A DNA stretch of 41,101 bases from Marine Group II euryarchaeote MED-G35. Its GTDB lineage: Archaea > Thermoplasmatota > Poseidoniia > Poseidoniales > Thalassarchaeaceae. The position numbers and the translations under genes were made by a program. Location of the stretch: NCBI GenBank assembly GCA_002457155.1, contig NTJS01000012.1, positions 1 through 41,101 on the forward strand, given 5' to 3'. A model generated the notes under the pieces. It made no database searches and was not told where the DNA came from. It saw nothing but the letters and a program-made list of their open reading frames with translations. Positions 33,331-40,895 of the stretch are shown piece by piece. Every line of letters starts with the position of its first letter. Position 1 is the stretch's first letter.

Positions 33331-34398
33331 ATGGCGGATTCGGAGTTCGGTGATGTGATGGCCGCCATTCGTGAGCAATGGGCCTCTATGGCCGGCATGG
33401 CTGGGATGTTCACGTTCTCCATACTTCTTGGGGTATTCATCCAGCCATTCTACAACTTCGAGATTTTCAGGGCATTCGGTGAAGAGGGGACCACCGAGGC
33501 TGGGAACATCCTGCTCGAATTGGTGATGATCTTCCTGTTCACGATTGCCGTAATCTGGCTTGCCAGGAAGGGGCTCGAGGTGTTGATCAAGGGAATCGTG
33601 TTCTTCGCGCTTGGATACAGCCTCTTGATGGCACTCCAACCGATTCTATCGATTGTCTTCTGGTTGCTGGGATTGCAGAACGGGGATGTTGCGCTGGCAA
33701 TCCTACTTGGCGTAACAGTGGGAATGATGTACACGCTGCATCGATACCCAGAGTGGTATGTGGTGAACACAGTCGGATTGCTAGTCGGTTCTGGGGTGAT
33801 TGTGATGCTTGGAATCGCCTTCGTACCTGTGCTGATCATCCTGTTCATGATACTCGCAGCGATTTACGATCATTGGGCGGTAAATGGGAGCAAGCACATG
33901 TTGGAACTGGCTGACACTATGATCGATCTGAAGCTCCCGGTGCTTCTCGTCGCACCGAAGAGCACCGACTACACGTTCCTGGAGCAGAAGGGGGACGTGA
34001 TGGAGAAGTCGCATGGCGAACTTGCAGTTCCCGTTGAGGGTCCTATGCCTCCGAGGAAGGCCAAGAGCAGGGATGCGCTCTTCATGGGCCTGGGCGATGT
34101 CATCTTCCCGGGTATGCTGGTCATCTCCTCGATCACCTTCCTCCCGGAAACCGGCCCGGTCGTCTTCGACTTCTGGGGAGGTGATTCCATTCCGATCTCC
34201 CTTGGCCCCATGATCGTTGGAATGGGTACTCTCGTTGGAGGATTGGTCGGATATGCCGCACTAATGACCCAGGTCGCAAGGGGGAAGGCACAAGCTGGAC
34301 TGCCCCTCCTGAATGGCGGCAGCATACTCGGGTACCTGATCTCGGGAACCATAGCCCTAGGATTCGACCAACTCTGGCAGGACATCACGTTCCTCTGA
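33331..34398 (+). CDS. Presenilin-like intramembrane aspartyl protease (A22 family)
   Basis: ATG 33331 (MADSEFGDV) follows GGAGGC and gives 355 residues. The protein has about nine hydrophobic segments. The catalytic pair is YD (Tyr 179, Asp 180, in AAIYDHWAV) and GLGD (Asp 256, in FMGLGDVIFPG). The presenilin PAL signature is represented by GLPLLNGGS (Pro 325, Leu 326, Leu 327), so Ala is replaced by Leu. The overall layout matches archaeal presenilin homologues that cut membrane proteins within the bilayer. A polar loop of about 65 residues separates the two aspartates. It has no obvious functional neighbours. Substrates are unknown. Confidence 0.88.
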   Translation: MADSEFGDVMAAIREQWASMAGMAGMFTFSILLGVFIQPFYNFEIFRAFGEEGTTEAGNILLELVMIFLFTIAVIWLARKGLEVLIKGIVFFALGYSLLMALQPILSIVFWLLGLQNGDVALAILLGVTVGMMYTLHRYPEWYVVNTVGLLVGSGVIVMLGIAFVPVLIILFMILAAIYDHWAVNGSKHMLELADTMIDLKLPVLLVAPKSTDYTFLEQKGDVMEKSHGELAVPVEGPMPPRKAKSRDALFMGLGDVIFPGMLVISSITFLPETGPVVFDFWGGDSIPISLGPMIVGMGTLVGGLVGYAALMTQVARGKAQAGLPLLNGGSILGYLISGTIALGFDQLWQDITFL

Positions 34399-34449
34399 TT
34401 CTCCCCCAATGATTTGAAGGGCGGAGGCCGGGCCAAAAGGCCGATTACG

Positions 34450-35736
34450 ATGCTCGACATGACGATGTTCAGGGAGAACTCGGACGTCATCAGGGCGGAT
34501 CACGACAGGAGGGGGATACCCCACGGGCCCATTGACGAGGTCATCAGGCTCGACGAGGAATGGAGGAAGACCCAGTACGATGTGGACCAGCTCCGCAGGA
34601 AGAGGAACGAGGCAGCGAGGGGCATTGCCGAGGCCAAGAAGTCGGGTGATGAAGCGGCGGCCAAGGCAATCATGGACGAGGTGGCGGACATCGGCGCACA
34701 GATCGATTCCCTCACTGCTCACTCCGAGGAGTGCCTGGAGCAGAGGGACGCACTAAGGATGAGCATCCCGAACATCCTGCACGACGAGGTCCCCGTCGGA
34801 GAGGACGACCAGAAGAACACCCTTCACAGCCTGCACGGTGAGAAGCGCGAGCTCGGATTCGAGCCTCGGACCCACAACGACATCATCGAGATGAACGGTT
34901 GGGTCGACCAAGCTAGGGGGGCGAAGGTGACTGGGAGTCGATTCTCCTTCATGCAGGGGGATCTGGCTCGTCTGGACATGGCCCTGCAGCAGTACGGGTC
35001 CGACTTCCTGATGGAGCGCGGCTACATGCTAGTCCAGCCTCCCCTGATGATGAACAGGGAGGCCTACGAGGGAGTGACCGACCTGAGCGACTTCGAGACG
35101 GTGATGTACGGGATCGAGCCTGACAAGTACTACCTGATCGCGACTAGCGAGCACCCGCTTACGGCAATGAGGATGGACGAGGTCATCGAGCCATCGGAAC
35201 TGCCGATCAAGATGGTCGGAGTCTCCCCCTGCTTCAGGAGGGAGGTGGGTGCGCACGGCCTCTCCGACAGGGGGATATGGAGGGTGCACCAGTTCACCAA
35301 GGTCGAGCAGATCGTGATCTGCGACCCAGAGGAATCGTGGGACCACCACGAGGACCTGCTGCAGAATGCGGTTGACCTCTGGGACAGCATGGGTCTGCAC
35401 TACAGGGTAGTCAACATCTGCACTGGCGACATGGGGACCGTGGCAGCTAGGAAGTACGACTTGGAGGCTTGGCTCCCGGGGGCGGACGCGTACAAGGAGG
35501 TGGTCTCCTGCTCCAACTGCACGGACTACCAGGCGAATCGCCTCAGGATGCGATACAGGACCTCGGAGGGGAACTCCGCGGTCCACACCCTGAATTCCAC
35601 TGCCATCGCGACGAGCAGGACCCTGGTCGCCATCATGGAGCAGAACCAGATGGAGGACGGGACGGTGACGATACCTGAGGTCCTGAGGCCCTATATGGGA
35701 GGAAGCGTCACTCTTTCGCCGATTGGAGAGAATTGA
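34450..35736 (+). CDS. serS: Seryl-tRNA synthetase (common, bacterial/eukaryal type)
   Basis: ATG 34450 (MLDMTMFRENSD) gives 428 residues, the usual length. The track's upstream TTG adds 12 unsupported residues. An N-terminal coiled-coil arm that contacts tRNA-Ser spans about residues 25-105 (WRKTQYDVDQLRRKRNEAA). Class II motifs follow: motif 2 FRREVGAHGLSDRGIWRVHQF, and motif 3 ATSRTLVAIMEQNQMEDGTV ending with PEVLRPYMGG. This is the common form rather than the rare form found in some methanogens. The 3' end overlaps the convergent membrane-protein gene by 29 bp. Confidence 0.97.
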   Translation: MLDMTMFRENSDVIRADHDRRGIPHGPIDEVIRLDEEWRKTQYDVDQLRRKRNEAARGIAEAKKSGDEAAAKAIMDEVADIGAQIDSLTAHSEECLEQRDALRMSIPNILHDEVPVGEDDQKNTLHSLHGEKRELGFEPRTHNDIIEMNGWVDQARGAKVTGSRFSFMQGDLARLDMALQQYGSDFLMERGYMLVQPPLMMNREAYEGVTDLSDFETVMYGIEPDKYYLIATSEHPLTAMRMDEVIEPSELPIKMVGVSPCFRREVGAHGLSDRGIWRVHQFTKVEQIVICDPEESWDHHEDLLQNAVDLWDSMGLHYRVVNICTGDMGTVAARKYDLEAWLPGADAYKEVVSCSNCTDYQANRLRMRYRTSEGNSAVHTLNSTAIATSRTLVAIMEQNQMEDGTVTIPEVLRPYMGGSVTLSPIGEN

Positions 35737-36514
35737 ATCTCTCCCACAAATCGTTATCCGGATTCAGGCCTATTACGGCAGTGATTGCAACGAGCTGCCA
35801 GAAGTGCCATTCGAGGAAACTACCCGGCCAGTCAATTACCTCAAGAAGACCCGACCACACCACGAAGGAGAGGATATCCATCGAAATCAATGCAACCGAG
35901 AAATAAAGCAAGAAGGTGTAGGATTTCTTGCCAAATCGAATACTATTTCCCTCTGGATTGGGATCCTCTTCGTAGCCCCCGCCCCAAGAATATACGAAGC
36001 CCCCGAAGAACACCAGTGTGCTAATGTCCCACAACGACCATGAGATTGTAATCAGTATCGCATCTAACGCATTCAACCCAAATTCCGATGTCCAGAATTC
36101 ATAACTGTCTATTAGCGAACCTGGCATGGTTGTGACGGATTCGATGGAATGAATCATTGCTGAGAAGCCGTTTGACCCGTCCCACCACCAATCGCCAAAC
36201 AAGAAAGAGGCGAAGAATAACGCGGTTGCTCCAATCTTCTGCTTGTGGTAATTAGGTAATTCTGAGAGGGGGTTTTCTGACGTGCCCCCTGAACTTGGCA
36301 CTATGGTGTCTTTCGCATTACTCTGGACCCATTGGTCGCCCTCCCTCTGATAGCCCCCTATCGCTATTGGCTCGGGAGAGTCTGTATCGTCCTGCCCCGG
36401 CGGCGGTGACGGCGGTGGCGGAGGGCTACCATTGTGTGGATTGTGGGAGTCGGTATCGTCCTGTTTGTCCTTATCGGGAGTCACCTCCCACCAGTTCTCG
36501 GGCTCTTCGGGCAT
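35708..36514 (-). CDS. Membrane protein with proline-rich acidic N-terminus, unknown
   Basis: The 268-residue protein has an unusual polar first 90 residues with PPPPPSPPP and repeated DDTDS, then several hydrophobic segments. These fall near residues 96-108, 150-170, 195-215 and 235-250, suggesting 4 membrane helices. Aromatic residues are abundant (DWWWDGSNGF). I see no known domain or catalytic motif. The codons are more AT-rich than those of serS, consistent with the accessory character of the right end of the window. The gene overlaps the serS stop by 29 bp and diverges from the esterase gene. A surface or envelope role is plausible but unproved. Confidence 0.68.
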   Translation of the reverse strand: MPEEPENWWEVTPDKDKQDDTDSHNPHNGSPPPPPSPPPGQDDTDSPEPIAIGGYQREGDQWVQSNAKDTIVPSSGGTSENPLSELPNYHKQKIGATALFFASFLFGDWWWDGSNGFSAMIHSIESVTTMPGSLIDSYEFWTSEFGLNALDAILITISWSLWDISTLVFFGGFVYSWGGGYEEDPNPEGNSIRFGKKSYTFLLYFSVALISMDILSFVVWSGLLEVIDWPGSFLEWHFWQLVAITAVIGLNPDNDLWERFNSLQSAKE

Positions 36515-36621
36515 TTCTAAGCAAACACAGTACGATAGATTCGGACTTTAACTTGCCCCCGGCATCCGGAAGTGGCTCTGGGGCGGGATACATTCATCCG
36601 AGCGAAGTTGGTATAGGGGTT

Positions 36622-38772
36622 GTGCGGCAGCAGATATCCCTGGTCATCCTACTGCTTTCTTCGATAGCAGTAGGCCCTCATTTTGTGGATACGCGGCCTG
36701 CTCTCCTAGGTTCAGAGGACGGAGGGATGGGCACCGACTCGTCGAATGAATCAGGGGAATTCGGCCCGATTGAGTATAACGACAGTTTCCAGTACGCCGG
36801 GATAGAGGTGGGCAATCGATCAGCCACCCTGATGATGCCGGGAGGTCACGATTACTCGCGCCCACTCCCACTGGTCGTCTCCCTGCACGGATACAGCAGT
36901 AGTGGGTACTGGGGTGCTTGGTACGTTGACCTGTTCGACAGCGTGCTTGACAACGAGCACCTGCTTCTGTACCCTGATGGGACGATGAACCCGATAGGGA
37001 ACAGATTCTGGAACGCCACTGCGGCATGCTGCAACTACTGGGAGCAGGATGTTGATGATGTCAGCTGGTTGATGGGTCTGGTTGACCTTGCAATCGACAA
37101 CTACGGGGCCGATCCAGATGGAATCGTGTTCGTCGGACACTCCAACGGCGGTTTCATGTCTCACAGGCTAGTATGCGAGCAGGGGGACAGAATCAGGGGG
37201 ATAGTGTCACTCGCAGGTTCTACGTATGACGATTTCGATGAAGTTTGTGACGACACTGGGAGGCCCAACATCCTACAGGTCCATGGCACCTTCGATTGGG
37301 TCATCTACTACGACGGAGGGTATGACTACGACTGGGACGATGGTGCATTGCACTACTACCCAGGTGCGGAGAGCACTGTGGGATCATGGGCAAACAGGTC
37401 GGGGTGCGATAGCGATTACACGCTAACCGGGCACCTTGACTTGGTCGTCCCTGCTGGTACGAACGACACAGACACGCTCGAGCACCTCAATTGCTCAGAT
37501 GGCAATAGGGTCGCACTATGGAGGATTAACGGGGGGAGTCATTCCCCAGTCTTCCGGGACGGGCAGTTCCCCAACACGACCGTTCCCTGGGCCCTGAGCG
37601 GATTCGTCAGAGACTCGGACGGAGATGGAGTCAGGGATGACCTGGACCAGTTCGTATACAACCCCAATGAGTGGAATGATACCGATAGTGACGGTATCGG
37701 TGACAACGCGGACGCCTTCCCCGAGGACCCTGCGGAGTGGGAGGACACCGACGGTGACGGGGTCGGGGACAACGCGGACGCCTTCCCCGAGGACCCTGCG
37801 GAGTGGGAGGACACCGACGGTGACGGGGTCGGGGACAACGCGGACGACCTCCCTGAGGATCCCACCGAGACCACCGACACGGACGGGGATGGGGTCGGGG
37901 ACAACGCGGACGACCTCCCTGAGGATCCCAGCGAGACCACCGACACGGATGGGGACGGGGTCGGCGACAACTCCGATGCCTTACCCGAGGACCCGAGCGA
38001 GTGGGAGGACTGGGACGGAGACGGAGTTGGCGACAACTCCGATGCCTTCCCAAGGATGCCAGGAGAGTGGAACGACACGGATGGGGACGGGGTCGGCGAC
38101 AACTCCGACGCATTCCCCGAGGACCCGAGCGAGTGGGTGGACAGTGACGGGGACGGAGTTGGCGACAACTCCGACGCCTTCCCCGATGACCCGAGCGAGT
38201 GGGTGGACAGTGACGGGGACGGAGTTGGCGACAACTCCGACGCCTTCCCCGACGATGGACAGGAGAGCTCAGATTACGATCAGGACGGGTACGGGGATAA
38301 CGCAGATGCGTTCCCGGAGGACCCGAGCGAGTGGTCTGACTCCGACGGGGACGGGTTCGGCGACAACTCGGACGCCTTCCCCGAGGACCCGAGCGAGTGG
38401 GAGGACAGTGACGGGGACGGGATAGGGGACAATTTCGATGCCTTCCCCAAGGACCCGAGCGAGTGGTCTGACTCCGACGGTGATGGGGTCGGCGACAACT
38501 CGGACGCCTTCCCATTGGATTCCGAGGAGTGGGGGGACAGTGACGGAGATGGCGTCGGCGACAACTCGGACGCCTTCCCATTGGATTCCGAGGAGTGGGA
38601 CGACACGGATGGAGACGGGGTCGGGGATGAAGCCGATTACTACCCAGAGGACCCTAGCAAATCAGAGAGGAGCTTGTTGGTTCCCTCTTTGACGATATTA
38701 GTCGGGATCGTAGTCGTAGCCTCGATCGTAAAGTGGTCCCTCACCAAGAGAGATTCAGAGGGTAGCGTGTGA
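36622..38772 (+). CDS. Secreted esterase (PHB depolymerase/LpqC-like) with 16 DxDxDG calcium-type repeats
   Basis: The track ORF begins at 36295, but that part is a shadow of the divergent gene. A GTG at 36622 yields a signal peptide (VRQQISLVILLLSSIAVG) and 716 residues. Residues 40-320 form an alpha/beta hydrolase: PLVVSLHGYSSSG, the nucleophile in GHSNGG (Ser 174), an Asp in HGTFDWVI (Asp 225) and a His in GGSHSP (His 307). This resembles polyhydroxybutyrate depolymerase and feruloyl-esterase families. Residues 331-680 hold sixteen 22-residue units of the type DGDGVGDNSDAFPEDPSEWE, like thrombospondin type 3 calcium repeats. A C-terminal helix (SLTILVGIVVVASIVKW) anchors it in the membrane, displaying the esterase on a calcium-stiffened stalk. 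The stop lies in repeat copy A. Confidence 0.87.
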   Translation: MRQQISLVILLLSSIAVGPHFVDTRPALLGSEDGGMGTDSSNESGEFGPIEYNDSFQYAGIEVGNRSATLMMPGGHDYSRPLPLVVSLHGYSSSGYWGAWYVDLFDSVLDNEHLLLYPDGTMNPIGNRFWNATAACCNYWEQDVDDVSWLMGLVDLAIDNYGADPDGIVFVGHSNGGFMSHRLVCEQGDRIRGIVSLAGSTYDDFDEVCDDTGRPNILQVHGTFDWVIYYDGGYDYDWDDGALHYYPGAESTVGSWANRSGCDSDYTLTGHLDLVVPAGTNDTDTLEHLNCSDGNRVALWRINGGSHSPVFRDGQFPNTTVPWALSGFVRDSDGDGVRDDLDQFVYNPNEWNDTDSDGIGDNADAFPEDPAEWEDTDGDGVGDNADAFPEDPAEWEDTDGDGVGDNADDLPEDPTETTDTDGDGVGDNADDLPEDPSETTDTDGDGVGDNSDALPEDPSEWEDWDGDGVGDNSDAFPRMPGEWNDTDGDGVGDNSDAFPEDPSEWVDSDGDGVGDNSDAFPDDPSEWVDSDGDGVGDNSDAFPDDGQESSDYDQDGYGDNADAFPEDPSEWSDSDGDGFGDNSDAFPEDPSEWEDSDGDGIGDNFDAFPKDPSEWSDSDGDGVGDNSDAFPLDSEEWGDSDGDGVGDNSDAFPLDSEEWDDTDGDGVGDEADYYPEDPSKSERSLLVPSLTILVGIVVVASIVKWSLTKRDSEGSV
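37612..38661 (+). repeat. In-frame 66-bp tandem repeat array (16 units) in the esterase gene
   Basis: The repeat unit is 66 bp, coding 22 residues. Two neighbouring units (from 37702 and 37768) are identical over 66 bp, others differ at several sites, and one unit (DGQESSDYDQDG) is divergent. All units stay in frame. Near identity between adjacent copies suggests recent duplication or gene conversion, so the copy number may vary between strains. Confidence 0.9.
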
Positions 38773-38821
38773 GCGGTATAGCAGTCAGACGGTATCTGTG
38801 ATTCGTATTGAGGTCAGAGGG
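38764..38821 (+). repeat. 58-bp dispersed repeat, copy A (overlaps esterase stop)
   Basis: The copy begins AGCGTGTGAGCGGTAT and ends GGTCAGAGGG. By hand comparison it matches copy B at 52 of 58 bases and the reverse complement of copy C at 54 of 58. The esterase stop TGA is formed by its bases 6-8. The nine bases TCAGAGGGT just before it repeat the motif at its own right end, as if an earlier copy had been joined head to tail. Confidence 0.8.
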
Positions 38822-38842
38822 TGGTTCTGCGATCCCTGTGAT

Positions 38843-39148
38843 TCACTGGCTGAAAATAAACGCCCACATGATTGCAATCAGTAAAACCGAAACTATAGTG
38901 AAGAAGATATTTGCTTTTTTCTGGCTTTTCTGAATTTCTTCCTCAGCTACGCTCACCGCTAGATCGATTTCTTCTTCAGCCTCTTCTACTGACAAGCCCC
39001 TATCCTTTGCCGACTTATTAGCGGCGAGTGCAGCCTCATTTCTTTTTCTTTCCTTCATCGACTCAATCAAGGCTTCGTCAAACTCCTTTTTCTTTTTTCG
39101 AGAAGCCTCCTTCGCAATCCCCTTCAGGATATCGCCACCTACTCCCAT
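38843..39148 (-). CDS. Small tail-anchored coiled-coil protein, unknown
   Basis: The 101-residue protein begins MGVGGDILKGIAKEASRKKK. A long charged helical region follows (residues 15-78, rich in Lys, Glu and Ala, with EEAEEEIDLAVSVAEEEI), then a single C-terminal membrane helix (IFFTIVSVLLIAIMWAFIF). The charged part should lie in the cytoplasm, so this is a tail-anchored protein. I know no family match. It is AT-richer than genes at the left of the window. It lies between repeat copies A and B. The element GGATATCTTTTT on the minus strand about 30 bp upstream may be its TATA box. Confidence 0.7.
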   Translation of the reverse strand: MGVGGDILKGIAKEASRKKKKEFDEALIESMKERKRNEAALAANKSAKDRGLSVEEAEEEIDLAVSVAEEEIQKSQKKANIFFTIVSVLLIAIMWAFIFSQ

Positions 39149-39246
39149 AGCCTAGAATTGAATGGGTTTCATCAAAAAGATATCCCCGGAAATACGAAGC
39201 TGAAAAAGGATGGATTACAAGAGAGAACTGAATCTCGTGAGTCCGA

Positions 39247-39304
39247 AGCGTGTGAGCGGTATCGCAGTCAGTCGGTATCTGTGACTCGTATCGTGGTCAG
39301 ACGG
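39247..39304 (+). repeat. 58-bp dispersed repeat, copy B
   Basis: It starts AGCGTGTGAGCGGTATCG and ends GGTCAGACGG, in the same orientation as copy A, 483 bp further on. It differs from copy A at 6 positions and from copy C (reversed) at 4. Its right end contains the stop codon of the minus-strand DUF4177-like gene (39297-39299). Confidence 0.8.
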
Positions 39305-39449
39305 ATCTCCTCAGGACAAATTGCGAATGTGGCCAACTGCCGACACCACCGGCAACGACTTCCCATCCTTCTTTCCCCAGTTTGTTCAATTCTTCTTCCA
39401 GCTTTTTGTTTTTGGTATGCCCTACCACCTTGTATTCCCACATGGCCAT
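39297..39449 (-). CDS. DUF4177-like small protein, 50 residues
   Basis: This gene is too short for the ORF track. On the minus strand, ATG GCC ATG TGG GAA begins at 39449 and the TGA is at 39299-39297. The peptide has MAMWEYKVVGH, a charged helix with LEEELNKLGKEGWEVV, and a C-terminal FVLRRSV. The order strand (YKVV), helix, GWEVV strand, final strand ending in R-R is the pattern of DUF4177 proteins. These are small and of unknown function, common in phage, plasmid and bacterial genomes. A second ATG at 39443 is possible. The gene sits between repeat copies B and C, which face each other. The overlapping plus ORF at 39158 and minus ORF at 39268 in the track are shadows. Confidence 0.72.
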   Translation of the reverse strand: MAMWEYKVVGHTKNKKLEEELNKLGKEGWEVVAGGVGSWPHSQFVLRRSV

Positions 39450-39492
39450 GTAACTGAATAGGGGTACTAGTTTTCAATCTGAGGGAAAGGGG

Positions 39493-39550
39493 CCCTCTGA
39501 CCACAATACGAATCACAGATACCGACTGACTGCGATACCGCTAACACGCT
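39493..39550 (-). repeat. 58-bp dispersed repeat, copy C (inverted)
   Basis: The reverse complement starts AGCGTGTTAGCGGTATCG and ends GGTCAGAGGG. It matches A and B at 54 of 58 positions each. With copy B it makes an inverted pair bracketing 188 bp, including most of the DUF4177-like gene. The outer border reads GACTAGCGTGT on the minus strand, also found at the remnant D. Confidence 0.8.
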
Positions 39551-39608
39551 AGTCCATGTTTCGTGGAAAGTGAGTAGTACTATTACTGAATATTATTCTG
39601 CGAATCTA

Positions 39609-40502
39609 ATGAGGGGCTCTATCCTATTGATTTCCGCCCTTCTAATCAGCTCATCGATACCAATGATTCCTTCTTCCGAAGCTCAGATCGTTCCGGAAAT
39701 AGAAATTAGTTGTGAAGATCCAGAGGAGATAGAGGTATTCCCCGGAGCCGAGAGGGAGAGGGAAACGACAGTGTATTGCACTCTGGAAAATCCCAACCCA
39801 TATAGCGAGACCGTGCAATTAACCTACCAATCAGGGGTGCTGATTGCCTCTGGGCCGGGGTCAGTGACCGTTTCCGGGGGCAGCTCCGAGAGTTTCGAGG
39901 TCGAGATTAGGTCTGAAACCAGATCTCCCCCCCTCACACAAATTATCTCTATTTATGCCGAGGTGACCGAGGCAGGTGGCTTCCCGGTTAGCGGGACAAG
40001 TCAGGGAAAGACCGTCGAAGTGACGATCGTTGTTCTGGAATACATGTTTTGCAACTACGACTTCGGTCAAAATGGATTGCTCATCAGTTCTGGAAAGCGA
40101 ATATCCTTCTCATCGGACATTGACTGCTCGACAAACATCTATGGGAATGACGAGGGGATCCAGTTCCAAGCCATAGTTCTCCCAGAAGGGGCGGGTTCCC
40201 TGCCAAGTGGTTTTGATGACGTCAGCGAGACTTGCCAGCCTATCAGGCTCTACAACGTATCCTGTGATTTTGAATTTGAAACCTCGCTACTGCTATTCAA
40301 CTCGTGGGAAGGGTGCATCGAAATCATCGAAGTCGGCGAGATGACTCCCGATGCATGCTCAGGAAACGAATCGATCAGTCTAGAGGTCGTCGCCATAACT
40401 GACGTTATTTCCCAAGCACAGAAATACCCATTGATTTTCATAATTATCATTTTTTCCTCAGTCATTGGCGTAGCAATAAGGCACCATAGGAACAGAGACT
40501 AG
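39609..40502 (+). CDS. Secreted/membrane-anchored protein, unknown
   Basis: From ATG 39609 the 297-residue protein has a signal peptide (MRGSILLISALLISSSIPMI, then SSEAQ). The track's GTG at 39570 adds 13 polar residues. The exported part has features of a beta-sandwich: residues around 30-125 show VFPGAERERETTVYCTLENP and VSGGSSESFEVEIRSETRSPP, similar to archaeal surface domains with an alternating strand pattern. Six or more Cys are spread through the exported part. A membrane helix (YPLIFIIIIFSSVIGVAI) followed by RHHRNRD ends the chain. I find no enzyme motif. The stop TAG is within the repeat remnant D. It likely stays at the cell surface. Confidence 0.7.
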   Translation: MRGSILLISALLISSSIPMIPSSEAQIVPEIEISCEDPEEIEVFPGAERERETTVYCTLENPNPYSETVQLTYQSGVLIASGPGSVTVSGGSSESFEVEIRSETRSPPLTQIISIYAEVTEAGGFPVSGTSQGKTVEVTIVVLEYMFCNYDFGQNGLLISSGKRISFSSDIDCSTNIYGNDEGIQFQAIVLPEGAGSLPSGFDDVSETCQPIRLYNVSCDFEFETSLLLFNSWEGCIEIIEVGEMTPDACSGNESISLEVVAITDVISQAQKYPLIFIIIIFSSVIGVAIRHHRNRD

Positions 40503-40531
40503 CGTGTCAGAGGGTTCTCAGAGGGTTCGGA
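40500..40531 (+). repeat. Partial repeat remnant D
   Basis: TAGCGTGT is followed directly by CAGAGGGTTC and a second TCAGAGGGTTC. It equals the two ends of the 58-bp repeat joined with the middle lost, and begins with the same GACTAGCGTGT border as copy C. It overlaps the stop of the upstream gene, in the same position as copy A relative to the esterase gene. Confidence 0.5.
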
Positions 40532-40571
40532 CTCACAAATCCAGACTAGGGTACTCTAGTTTACGCATACA

Positions 40572-40844
40572 TCAGGGTGCTTGGTAATTCCCAGCATGGA
40601 CTAATCCAATATTAACCAGATATTGGATAAAAAGACTGACAGTCCCAGCAATAGACCACACAAAAGATAATTCGAGGGCAGTCCCATCTAGGGCATTAAT
40701 GACAGCGAGAATGTAGAGAAATATCGATAGAAAGAGGAAGAAGTAGCTCTTCTTTATGACATAATATCGGCTCTCATCTTCTTCGGTCCACCATAAGTCA
40801 TTACTGACAACGCCTTCCGAAGACTCATCCATATACATCCACAT
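40572..40844 (-). CDS. Two-helix membrane protein, unknown
   Basis: The 90-residue protein begins MWMYMDESSEG, a polar and acidic first 28 residues, then two hydrophobic segments near residues 34-52 (FFLFLSIFLYILAVINA) and 60-80 (FVWSIAGTVSLFIQYLVNI), ending GNYQAP. I know no family for it. Codons are AT-rich. A second Met at position 5 is an alternative start. It follows the remnant D after about 40 bp and may be part of the same accessory segment. Confidence 0.62.
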   Translation of the reverse strand: MWMYMDESSEGVVSNDLWWTEEDESRYYVIKKSYFFLFLSIFLYILAVINALDGTALELSFVWSIAGTVSLFIQYLVNIGLVHAGNYQAP

Positions 40845-40895
40845 GGGAGTGGGTTAATGACATATGCATCAACTTCTCTAGGGAATATGATACGT

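Noticed and set aside
36295-36621. First 109 residues of the 825-residue esterase ORF
   Set aside because: They lie opposite the divergent membrane protein and show no signal peptide. The GTG at 36622 gives a proper signal sequence.
37539-38581. Long ORFs opposite and beside the esterase repeats (for example 231- and 316-residue frames)
   Set aside because: They are mirror images of the 66-bp repeat array. Their serine-proline or arginine-proline repeats arise from the same DNA period.
39158-39457. 99-residue plus ORF across repeat copy B
   Set aside because: The frame runs through the repeat and opposite the DUF4177-like gene, lacks a domain pattern and has poor composition.
39268-39516. 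82-residue minus ORF in the same area
   Set aside because: It is a shifted frame of the DUF4177-like gene and passes through the repeat DNA; the neighbouring frame gives the family pattern.
38764-39550. CRISPR array
   Set aside because: The repeats are 58 bp, only three to four in number, irregularly spaced, differ in orientation and have genes between them.
38764-40531. Integron attC sites
   Set aside because: No integrase gene is seen, and the repeats lack clear attC-type paired inverted boxes. Cassette-like order remains an open question in the findings.
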